From Elasticomyces elasticus (taxonomy: Eukaryota; Ascomycota; Dothideomycetes; Mycosphaerellales; Teratosphaeriaceae), in assembly GCA_035926095.1 (NCBI GenBank), contig JAVRQT010000005.1, positions 248,001-312,000 of the forward strand: a DNA stretch of 64,000 nucleotides, written 5' to 3'. The position numbers and the translations under genes were made by a program. Below the pieces are notes generated by a model that searched no databases, was not told where the DNA came from, and saw nothing but the letters and a program-made list of their open reading frames with translations. Of this stretch, positions 32,614 to 42,567 are shown piece by piece (position 1 is the stretch's first letter; every line of letters starts with the position of its first letter).

Positions 32614-35600
32614 TCATTCATCATCCTCAACCCCTTCATCCAAGCCCAACCAAGCCGTCCGACACTTTACCGCCTCAAGACGTACAGTTCTCTTCTTGTC
32701 GTCCAAGCAAGCCAACAGCCTCTTCACCACTTGCCGTCTATATGGCACGACTGCTTCTCGCTTTAGCTGTCGCGGTGCAAGAGCGAGACACTGTAACGCT
32801 TTGGCCCTGACGTCCGCAGCGTTGGCCGGTGCAGCGGTGGAATTGAGAAGTCGGGTCACCAGTGAAGAAGTGTGTTCCGCGAGAGTGTTTGGGTCGTGCA
32901 TCAGCGCTGACTCGAAGATGACGAGCGCCGCGGCTTTCACTTCCTGATCTGCAGGATCTGCGAGATCAAGTGTTTGTAGCAGCGGAGGTGTAAGGGAAGC
33001 GAGAGCGGGCTCGAGCACGGAATATGGCAGCCAGCGAAGTAGTGACGAGAGCGCGATGAGATATGCTGGCTTCTGCTGAGGGTCTGCTGTTCGGACTGAT
33101 TCGGTAATGGCAGGGATAGCCTGATTGAAGATCTTTTGCTTGTAAAGCCCGGAGACAAGGCAGTGGTTCTGTTTAGACAGAATGTCATCAGGGCTGAGCA
33201 GCGTAGCAAAGTGGCGGGCCGTGGTCTTGTCGCAGCTGGAGAGGAGAGCAAGTAGTGCGTCCAGATATCGTGTCGTCAGTGCACCCGCCTTGCCCTGGAT
33301 GAGCAAGCCTTTGACTACAGCGAACGCAACTTGTACTGTGTGGGGTTGCGCTGCAGCGCCGAGTAGAGACTCGACTTCCAGGCCAGTTTCGGTCAAGGTC
33401 GTCTGCATTGCCTTGGGGTTTGCGAACTTATTAACGAGCAGGGACAGTATTCGAAGCGTGGTTGTTCGCGGCAAGTCCGAGGGTCCATCGTCCAGCGCAG
33501 AATTTGCTTGCGCCTTGAGTAAGCGTATGATATCGTGACCCTCGACGACCTCAGGTCTGATGGCTGCGTAGTAGTACAGCAAGAACGGAGTCAACTGCGC
33601 ACCTTGCGGTCCTGCCGCGTTTATTTCGGCTGCGCTGGATGACAACCACTCCAGATCCTTCTGATATATCTGACTTTGGAAGTGTATACTCTGCTGCCGA
33701 AGGACAATGTTTGCAACACGTCCAACAATATCGATGGCTACCAGGTCAAGCCCAGTCGAGCTTCCCTTCACAAAATCCGCAATTAGAGGTTCCGCATAGT
33801 CTGCGTAATAAGCGCTGCGTATCACGCCGTCTTCCAGCGGAGGATCACCGAAGGTGAATGCATAGAGAATCGCATAGAGCAGCGCTTGCTGGTACTCTAG
33901 CGACGCTCCCTGGTGCCGCGCCACGCGAAGCTTGTTCTTCAGCCGTAATACGACAGTCTCGAAGATCTGGCGTTCGGTCGCGAGCTGAGCAAAGGCTTCC
34001 AAGACCGTGGTAGGGATGCTCTGTACATCCGGTACGTCCGGTAACTCGACCATGAACGCGGGTATGCTTCTGTCACGAACCGCTTGCGGCGCACTCTTGG
34101 CAATGTTCGATAGAGCTTTGATCGCAGAAGCACTGATGTCGCCGTGTCCTTGCACTTTCTCGTGCAAGACCATGTTCGTCACGGTATCAACTGCCTGCTC
34201 GATCTGCTTGTCGGAGAGCACACCCAATGCCGAGGCCAGCTGCGCCACACCAGCAAGAGAGACCATGCGAAAGGAGACTTCAGCTTTGGGCGCGCTGACC
34301 AAAGCTCGGATCATTGCATTCAGCGCGTCATCCGCGAAAGCTTTTAACGCTTCGCACTTGGCGCCTGGATCCCGCTGGATCAGACCGATGTGCGCAGCCG
34401 TCAGCTCATTGAAGGCCTCGAGAAGTCCACGCCTCTTGGTGATGGATTCTGATCCGCTGTACAGAGCAAACATCACGGGCAGAACTCCTTTCGAGAGTTT
34501 GTCTGCAGCGAGAGGTGCAGAGCTGGCGACGGCGCGCAGTATCCGACCAGCTGCTTCTGACTGCTTGGTGGGCGCATCCTCAAGATGTTCATTGCACTCT
34601 TTGATCACGGGTCTCAAGTAAGCATTGAGCGGGCCCTCTCCATAGTCCGAAAACTTGGCTGCAATGAGCGCTAGGGTTTTGAGAGCCTCTTCGGCGAGAT
34701 CCTCTTCTTGGACGTTGAGAATTTCGAACTTGAGCGCATCCCAAAGCGTGACCGAGTAAAGGTTGAGGGTGTTTGCCTCGTAACTGGTGATGCAAGCTTG
34801 GATTGCTTGTAGAACGTCTCTCTGCAGCAGTTAGCATGAGGTGCATTGAGAAGTGGTAGCGGCACTATACGGAAGAGCTGGCAATTGGTGTAAGCTTACC
34901 TTGGTATTCATGGAAGTTGAGTCTAGCTTGTCCAGTAATTGTGGAAATGCATAAGGAGCGAACTCTGAGTTTGCCGCGATGCAGTCCCGTAACCTGTTCT
35001 TCAGATCCTGCGACGTGATACCATATGGATCATCGGGAGGCGGCTTGAAGGTAATTGGGAAGTAATTGAACACGGAATCGAACATGTCTTGTGCATGCGA
35101 GTGTATGTCCCACTCAGTCATGGGCACCTGCAGGAGCGAAAAGAGAATCATGAGATTTCTCGGATCCTTCTCACCTTCCCAATACGAGATGAATGTAGGC
35201 ATGAATGTGTCGTCCTCATCGTGAAGCTCTCGAAGAGCATCACGGTACTTTGCAAGTAGCAAGTCGATGAGCTGGACGACAGCATACCGCTCGGTCTGCA
35301 ATTTGAATTGCCTCAGCGGATGAGTGTTATCGACGAAGGCCCGGATGACCTTGTGTGCAGTAGTCTTGTCCCATTTTCCGAGATTCTCGAGCGCGATAAG
35401 TGCCCTTGCTGATGCGCCGACGCCTTCGAGGTCGCCCTCAAGTCGGCCAAGAATGAAGTCGCAAAGGAGTTTTCTCTCCTGCACGGAGAGTACCTTGGTT
35501 GGTAGAGCGGCGATCACATCTGCCAGGTAGGATACTGTATTCGCGCGAATGCGGCTGTTGTCTTTGTCGTTGATATGCGGCTCAAGGCTTGTGACGAAAT

Positions 35601-35715
35601 CGATCAATTTGAGATTTCGGTTCTCCAAGCGAGTGGCCGTCTGCGTGGCAATCCTTCTGCACTCGGTCTTGTCTGTTGCGTCGGCCTCGAGGAGGTATAG
35701 TTGTACGTCGCTCAT
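32614..35715 (-). CDS. MET18: MMS19/Met18, cytosolic Fe-S assembly targeting factor
   Basis: Two exons, complement(32614-34821, 34900-35715), give 1007 aa. The 78-bp intron (GTAAGC donor, CTAAC branch, GCAG acceptor) joins SMNTK to RDVLQAIQAC in phase 0. The sequence is alpha-helical HEAT-repeat material throughout. The N-terminal region holds the family block YFPITFKPPPDDPYGITSQD and the EGEKDPRNLMILF segment; the C-terminal half has GVLPVMFALYSGSESITKR. MMS19 hands Fe-S clusters to DNA polymerases, helicases and TFIIH-linked Xpd. Length fits fungal orthologs. It is divergent from the methylene-THF dehydrogenase gene with only 175 bp between ATGs. Confidence 0.92.
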
Positions 35716-35890
35716 GTCGGCATGCTAGGATGTTTGTCCATGAGATCGCATTGGATTGTTCGAGTAATGTGCATTTTACTAGCGCCATCTGAAGCGGGTG
35801 CTCCCGTTCATTCGAACTTTTAAATCGGCTCCACATGCTTTGAACCAACTCCTGATTTTCTTCATCAACACAACGCCATTCGACGATACA
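35716..35890. promoter_or_regulatory. Short divergent promoter (MET18 / MTD1)
   Basis: 175 bp between the two ATGs must contain both promoters and both 5' leaders. No TATA box is visible. Coupling of Fe-S delivery and one-carbon metabolism by a shared promoter would be inference. Confidence 0.4.
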
Positions 35891-36895
35891 ATGGCGGCCT
35901 CGAGTCTCCCTTGCAAGACTGTACTTGCGGCCGCAATTGCAAGGAGCCTACTGGCGGAGGTGACCACGGATCTTCAGAAACTCGAAAGAGTGCCTCGCCT
36001 GCATGGCTACCTCGCCAACAAGGATCCCGCCGCTCGCATGTATGCGGACTGGAGTGCCAAGACGTGCAGAGAGAATGGCTTCGAGTTCACACTGCACGAG
36101 GTCGAACGGGAAGATCTTGAGGACGAGATCAGACATGCCAACATCGACGACTCCGTCGACGGCATGATTGTCTACTACCCTGTTTTCGACACGAGGCGCG
36201 ATCAAACACTCCAATGGACCGTCAGCATGTACAAGGATGTCGAAGGTCTATCGCCTCAGCTCATCAGCAACATGTACCAGAATATCCGATTCCTGGACCC
36301 TCCCTTCAACACGAGAAAATCGATTCTGCCTTGCACACCTTTGGCCATTATCAAGATTCTGGAATATCTTCACATCTACAGCTCGTTCTTGGACTACGGG
36401 AAGCGACTCTTCGGGCGGCGCATCACGGTCATCAACCGTAGCGAAGTGGTCGGTCGGCCACTTGCTGCGTTGCTGGCCAATGATGGAGCAGAGGTCTACA
36501 GCGTTGACATCACCGGAGTACAGCACTTCAGCCGTGGCAGCGGTTTGAAGAAGCAGAAGCATGAGGTGAACGACATGGAAGGATGGACTTTGGAACAATG
36601 CTTGCCGATTAGCGATGTGGTCATCAGTGGTGTTCCTAACGAAGGCTATAAGGTTCCGACACATCTGATCAAAGAAGGTGCAGTCTGCATCAACTTTTCA
36701 AGTGAAAAGGTACGCACGTGCTAAGTTGACAACGAACGCTCAAAAAACCGCTAACGAGTACAGAACTTCAACCCAGACGTCAAAGAGCGAGCGTCAATAT
36801 ACGTTCCCGCCATCGGCAAGGTGACAATCGTCATCTTGCTGAGAAACCTCTTGCGCTTGGCCCAAAATCGGCCACAAACGAACGGTTTTCGCTAA
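35891..36895 (+). CDS. MTD1: NAD-dependent methylenetetrahydrofolate dehydrogenase
   Basis: Two exons (35891-36709, 36764-36895) encode 316 aa. The 54-bp intron (GTACGC, GCTAAC branch, ACAG) joins NFSSEK to NFNPDVKERA. The N-terminal catalytic domain shows VDGMIVYYPVFD and the Rossmann domain INRSEVVGRPLAALLANDGA, which is the folate dehydrogenase signature. Length agrees with yeast Mtd1, a monofunctional cytosolic enzyme that oxidises methylene-THF to methenyl-THF in purine and one-carbon metabolism. ATG 35891 has the context ACAATGG. Its stop codon lies only nine bases from the stop codon of the convergent ankyrin gene, so the two 3' untranslated regions must overlap. Confidence 0.93.
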
Positions 36896-36904
36896 CATTC
36901 CAAT

Positions 36905-39322
36905 CTACGATCGGCTTGGACGAAAAGCTCGAGAAACTATGCGACTTAGTTTCGACCCGTTTGTAGAGACCGTCCCAATGGATCCATCGGTGCTAATGCT
37001 GTCATGCCTGGACAAGCGACTTGCGCGGCGTGGTACGACTGATGATTTCAGCGCAGCATACTCGCGCATCCTTGGTGGTGGCTTGGCCTCGTCTACGGAT
37101 GCACCATGAAACACAAGCAGGTCTACCATTGCGATTCTTTGCTGCGACGTGGCTGGCTTGCTGGCAGCGAAGTATAGTGGCGTGCGCGAAGTGGAGTCGA
37201 GAGCGTCGACATCAGCATGATGTTTGTGCTCAAGAAGCGCTTTGGCCTGCTCGACCATTTCTGCTTCTGCGCAGAGATGCAGCGGAGTTCTCCCCGCCTG
37301 GTCGACCGAGTCCGCGAGATCGGGCACCAGGTCCAGCAGCAAGTCGATCATCCGTGTGCTTGGGAGAAATGTTGCATGATGCAATAACCCAAACTCGTTG
37401 AGTCGACCCGAGTTCTTGGTGGTCGCGTTCGCGCCCCTGTCGAGAAGATCTTGTACAATGTCCCGATGGCCACCTTTGACTGCAGCTACAACGGGGGTCT
37501 CGCCGTCATTGTCTTTCGCTTCGATGTCCGCATCGTGATGAAGTAGACACCTCACCAAGTCGTGTCTTCCCTGACTAGCCGCTATGTGGAGCGCAGTGCG
37601 GCCTTTGCGATTACGAGTGTCTACCGTTGCACCCACGGCCGGATCTAGCAACTTGTGCACGACACTTTCGTCTGAACATTCAACGGCATGCATCAGGAGA
37701 GTCTTGCCTTCGCCACGGCCAAGCACCTTCTCCAGATTCAGGTCCTGGAATGCTGTTTGGTTTTGGATTTGATCGCCATCTCCTGATTTGATAGCGATTA
37801 CCAGAACTTCATGTCGATCCTTGCTCGGCTCGACTAGCGGACGGGATGCCGAAGTAGAGGGCCGAAGACTCTCGCTCGTCGCAGAGCCTTCTACAAGCAT
37901 CTCTCGCCATACATTCGCTTCCACGAGCTTGCCTCTGGCTTCTAGTATGCTGACGAGTAGCTGCATACAAACGTAATGGCGATCAACTTCACCATCCAGG
38001 GGGAGTGGTCCACCATCCCTTTCGAGGATGCTGTCACGCTTCGCAAACGCGACATGAGCATGTTTCTCCGCCACCTCAAGGTCGTCCGAGCCGCTGTGCA
38101 GTGTACCCGATGTGTTATGCGTGTGTCGATCGAAGTATACTGAAGCTAGCAACTGGTTCTGGCGTGCGTTGGCAAGGACGGCCACATCATCAACTCCTTG
38201 GCTGTTTTCACGCATCAGCTCATGGACTTTGCTCACAGCTTCAGCCCAACGTCCTTGTTGCTGGTAGATATTTGCTAGCTCCTCGCCGATCTGGACCTTC
38301 TCGACAAATGGGATGCCATATTGATGTTCTCTAGCCTCCGAGTAGCGCGCAGCAGAGTTGAGGCATGTCTCAGCTTGGTTGAAGTGCTGCTTGTCGATCT
38401 CAAGGCGAGCTCTGTCGCGATGATCGGCGATATAGCGATTGAGAATCCGAAGCGGCAGCGCATGGGTTTCAATATGCGACACGGCATCGACCTCCATGCC
38501 AGACGATGAGGGTGTGGCGCTGACCATCTCCGAGACAGGTGTAGTCGGCTCAAACTCTGGTGTGCCGCACGGAGACAACGGTCGACTAGGTGCAATCACT
38601 CTGTTCTGCCCCCTGATCGACCCATTGTCAGGGACGTACTCGGAAGTGTACTTCTCGTAGATGTCCTCCGCTGCATGCAAACAATCGCTCAAACTCGACA
38701 CCGCGCCACCATCCTTATCCTGATCAGTTTCGGGAGAGGGTTTAACTGCAGATGTCCTTTGGCCGTGCTGACTCAGTATTGACTTGAGCAGATCGTTGCC
38801 ACTAAGAACCTGCTCGCCAAGCGTGGCTATCAGATTCAAGAGTTCATTGTGGTTGGTGCCTATAGTGGAATATGTTTGTGCTTGATCGAAAAGCTGTAGC
38901 ACGACGAGATTGGTCTGCAGGATGCTGATTCTTGCTTCCAGGTCACTCTGTCGTTGAGAGATGGACTTGTGCCTCCATGCTATCTTGAAACGTTCCACTA
39001 GGACTTTCAAGGGCACATCTGAGACATCGAACCCTTGGATACGCTTTTCCAGGTTCTGCAAGAAATCGATACAGGCTCGGAGTGACTCGTTGATCTTCGC
39101 TTCGACGGAACCATCACCTTCGCTCGTCAGCGGTACGCCGGCACTTTGTCGTCTTTGCAGAACCGCATTCACGCCCTCTGTCACATGGCGTAGTCTTTCG
39201 ACTCGTTCTCGAACTTCGAGTGCGATGTTGTCCGCTTCGGATACTTTTTTGAGGAACAGCCCAGCACTCCAGGCAAGCTTCAGCAAGTCGAAAACTGGAG
39301 ATTGATCGTCAGCACAATCCAT
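36905..39322 (-). CDS. Ankyrin-repeat protein with fungal N-terminal helical domain
   Basis: A single exon of 805 aa. The first 170 residues look like the fungal N-terminal helical domain found ahead of NACHT, ankyrin and WD modules: DLLKLAWSAGLFLKKVSEAD, then a coiled coil with EARISILQTNLVVLQLFDQ. The middle has TPR-like helices with QAETCLNSAARYSEA and IYQQQGRWAEAVSKVHELM. The C-terminal third holds about four or five ankyrin repeats, clearest at GRTALHIAASQGRHDLVRCL and GETPVVAAVKGGHRDIVQDL. The tail is basic and Ser-rich. This resembles heterokaryon-incompatibility/innate-sensor-like architectures but lacks a visible NTPase motif. ATG 39322 is used; a non-ATG extension to 39343 exists. 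Confidence 0.82.
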   Translation of the reverse strand: MDCADDQSPVFDLLKLAWSAGLFLKKVSEADNIALEVRERVERLRHVTEGVNAVLQRRQSAGVPLTSEGDGSVEAKINESLRACIDFLQNLEKRIQGFDVSDVPLKVLVERFKIAWRHKSISQRQSDLEARISILQTNLVVLQLFDQAQTYSTIGTNHNELLNLIATLGEQVLSGNDLLKSILSQHGQRTSAVKPSPETDQDKDGGAVSSLSDCLHAAEDIYEKYTSEYVPDNGSIRGQNRVIAPSRPLSPCGTPEFEPTTPVSEMVSATPSSSGMEVDAVSHIETHALPLRILNRYIADHRDRARLEIDKQHFNQAETCLNSAARYSEAREHQYGIPFVEKVQIGEELANIYQQQGRWAEAVSKVHELMRENSQGVDDVAVLANARQNQLLASVYFDRHTHNTSGTLHSGSDDLEVAEKHAHVAFAKRDSILERDGGPLPLDGEVDRHYVCMQLLVSILEARGKLVEANVWREMLVEGSATSESLRPSTSASRPLVEPSKDRHEVLVIAIKSGDGDQIQNQTAFQDLNLEKVLGRGEGKTLLMHAVECSDESVVHKLLDPAVGATVDTRNRKGRTALHIAASQGRHDLVRCLLHHDADIEAKDNDGETPVVAAVKGGHRDIVQDLLDRGANATTKNSGRLNEFGLLHHATFLPSTRMIDLLLDLVPDLADSVDQAGRTPLHLCAEAEMVEQAKALLEHKHHADVDALDSTSRTPLYFAASKPATSQQRIAMVDLLVFHGASVDEAKPPPRMREYAALKSSVVPRRASRLSRHDSISTDGSIGTVSTNGSKLSRIVSRAFRPSRS

Positions 39323-39893
39323 CACGGCTTGGGAGTGCAACACATACCCGCAGACACGGTTTGAAGCTCTGCTGCCATGGTTTCCGTTTCATGGCACTGC
39401 CTACCCGCGAAAGTGTATAAGGCCGCGAGCCTGAAGAGGTCGCTGGCGAAGGGGATTTAGATGTGCTTCTGCGCCTCTGCCAGTTGCCTGGGTTGATGTT
39501 TCGACCAGTCAGTTGCCTTGCCGGAAACTGCTGCGCCTCGTATTGGCTTGGCCCCCAAAGTACACAAGTACCGGATCTTCCCCGCGAGCACTGCATGAAC
39601 CCTCCCACACAAACCACACCACAGAAGGCAACACGAACAGGTTGCTCAGCCGCATTTTTATGATCATCCCGAGGGGTCACTCCTACTACAGACAGTGATG
39701 AGGCTTCGCTAGTGGCTGGCTCACCTGAACCAAATCCGACTCCGCCTGCCTTGGCGTGGTGTTGGCCCCTGATTGAGGCCGCACCTCTTTCATCATAAGA
39801 CGAGGCCGCCTCTATGCAGCGGTCGTCACTTCGTCACATGTAGGCTCGCTCTGACTCGACGCTCAGCGTGCAACTTTGAAAACCACGGGACAA
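39323..39893. other. Divergent intergenic region
   Basis: About 570 bp between the ankyrin gene and the sugar transporter. The minus-strand open frame is Arg/Ser-rich without protein signatures, and I see no other feature. It should carry both promoters. Confidence 0.4.
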
Positions 39894-42403
39894 ATGGCTA
39901 CTATCCCTTCGGCGAGGCGTCGTAACAACGTGGCCCAAAATCCATCGTTCGAGGACACAGACTCCATAGCTGGGATTCCGGACGATGTCTGGGATCCAAA
40001 CGACACAGGCCTGGTAGACAACCCGGTAAGTGCAGTATGATGTGGTACCATGGCGAACAGGTTATTTACCGAGCATTGCAAGTTTCCGCAGTGCGGCAGC
40101 ACTATTGATGCCAGATCATTGCGCTCCAGCTTTTCATGCCCGGGCCTGACTAATGAAATGTTGATCACGCATAGACGTGCGTGGTTACGCTGGAAGCATA
40201 ATCTCAAGCCATACGTCCCAACTTCGTCACCTGTGCTGGACGTCTACAAGATGCTAACATAATCTCATCGCGAATAGCTCCTGCGCTTGAGACCCGACGC
40301 AGTCGACAATCTGGTGAAGCAGTTTGTCCAGGAATACAACCTAGAAAATCATGAGGATGTGTTTCTGAAGGCCGGGAAGGTTCTGCGTGATCCGGAAGCG
40401 TGGCTGAGCGTGCCCAGACTGACACTGGAAGAGAAAGATGCGCTGAAGCATGAGACTTCTTCGGGGTTTTGGAAGCAGCCCAAGCAATTACAGGTCACCA
40501 TCATTACCTTATGCGTTGCCGCAGTGGTGCAAGGCTGTGGGTGCAGTGCGGTGCTAAGTTGTGTACGGTCTGGCTAATTTGTAACAGGGAATCAGACAGG
40601 TCTCAATGGTGCAAACCTTAACTGGCCGGCGCAGCTAGGCCTGACCAATCTCGAAGGTTGCGAAGTGAAGGGAGGTGATGCCTGGATATTCTCGATCGTC
40701 AACGCAGCAACCTACCTCTCCGCAAGTCTCGTCGGCTGTTGGCTGTCCGACCCATTGAATGAATACTTCTTCGGACGGCGCGCTGCCATATGTGTGTCTG
40801 CAGCAATAATCCTGGCCTCCGTCGTGGGGGCTGCTTGCACCAGGACCTGGCAAGAACTGCTGGCATGCCGTGTGCTTCTGGGCATCGGCATGGGATGCAA
40901 GGCCTCGGTCGTCCCTGTACTTGCGGCTGAGGTCTCTCCAGCACATATCAGAGGTTCGCTTGTGATGAACTGGCAGCTGTTCGACGCTTTCGGGATCTTC
41001 TGCGGCTTCACAGCCAACCTGGTCGTGTCTCAGGTTGGGCCTACTTCCTGGCGATGGCAAGTAGCCAGTTCCGCTCTACCCACCATCGTTCTGCTCAGCT
41101 TGATCTACGTCTGCCCTGAATCACCGAGATTCCTCATGAGACGAGGATACTATAAAAACGCTTACCAGAATCTTGTCTTGTTGAGATACCATCCGATACT
41201 CGCGGCAAAAGAGCTATTGTATGTTCATTGCCAGGCAAAGGTCGAGAGTCGCTTCTTAGGGGAAGGTCGCAAATCAACACAAGTACACGATGGCACCGAA
41301 TCACCGCCGGACAAGCCGAAACCAACTACAGCGCGCCCGGCCAACTACTGGCGCAAACTTTACCAGTTGTTCTCCATCAAGCGCAACCAGCGCGCCATTA
41401 TCGCCGCCGTAGTCTGTATGGGCAAGTTTTGGGAGATCATGTTTTAAGAAAGTCCGTATGCTAACAGTGCTGTAGTCAGCCAGCAACTTTGTGGCGTGAA
41501 CGCCTTACAATTCTTCTCCAGTACACTCTTCTGCGACGCTCGCGGCTTGAACCAAGATGAAAGCGGTTTGAAGAACCCAAAGTATCTTGAGCCGTTGTTC
41601 TTGTCTTGGGGGATCGGGTTGGCCAACTTTCTCTTCGTAAGTCCTCACCTTCGTTTCTCCGACAGTATTGCGTACTGTACTGACTGCTTACCCACAGGCC
41701 TTCCCAACCTACTACTTCATCGATCGCAAAGGACGCCGATGGCTTCTCCTCGTTACCATACCCCTCATGGCTCTCACGATCCTTGCCGCCGGTCTCAGCT
41801 TTCTCATCCCTATCGAGAGTAGTGCTCATGTTCCGGTCATCGCCTTCTTCACCTTCCTCTTCATCGCCTTTTACTCGTGCGGCATGGGACCAGTGCCGTT
41901 CACCATATCAGCCGAGGTCTTCCCAATGGAGCAACGTATGGTCGGCATGTCCTTCGCAGTCTTCACCAACCTCTTTGGAGCCGGGCTGCTAGCACTGTTC
42001 GTACCAGCACTCACGAATGCCATTGGACATATCGGACTGCTGGGGATCTTCGCCGGGCTGAATGTAGTAGCTTTCGTGCTTGTGTTCTTCTTTGTCCGCG
42101 AAACAGCAGGAGCAGCAGTAGGAGGCGGAGCCTTTGGCAGCATGATCTCGGTCTCTCTCGAGGAGTTGAACTATATCTTCGGGGTGTCAACAAAGGTACA
42201 CGCAAAGTATCAGTGGCGGACAGTACTTCCGTGGGCTTGGCAGTATTACATCTTGCGCGATGAGGACTGTCCCGATCAGCCCGAGAAACTATACACCTGG
42301 TGAGCTTCAGCAAAGTCGCGCGCGGTTGCCTAGTTGCTAACCATCGAATAGGGCATCAACACATGGTCAGGAAATGCAGGAGGAAGTGCCGAGAATGGTA
42401 TGA
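39894..42403 (+). CDS. MFS sugar/inositol transporter with GC-AG intron
   Basis: Six exons: 39894-40025, 40278-40536, 40588-41421, 41476-41636, 41698-42299, 42352-42403, giving 679 aa. Junctions restore family readings such as VVQGWNQTGLNGANL, VCMVSQQLCGVNALQFF and FLFAFPTYYFIDRKGRRW. The first intron is long (252 bp). The third starts GCAAGT, a GC-AG intron, since no GT donor fits the frame. The sugar-porter motifs PESPRFLMRRG and DRKGRRW are present, and the FIAFYSCGMGPVPFTISAEVFP block marks the second half. It belongs to a fungal-specific group with an unusually long hydrophilic N-terminus of about 130 residues. Plasma membrane location is expected; hexose versus inositol specificity is not decided. 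Confidence 0.9.
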
Positions 42404-42567
42404 TGCGCTAAGAGGAACTGAAAGGTAGCCAGTGCAATTGATGAAGTTCGCTTTTGTGCGCTGGTGAGCAAGCGTCTATCTGCAATACTTCCAGCATCTT
42501 TTATGTAACGCCGACCCGCAGTTGCGTCGGATGTGAGGTGCTAAGAGCACGCTCGAGTGTGATTCGT

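Noticed and set aside
34007..34621. 204-codon plus-strand frame
   Set aside because: Antisense shadow of MET18, which has the conserved protein.
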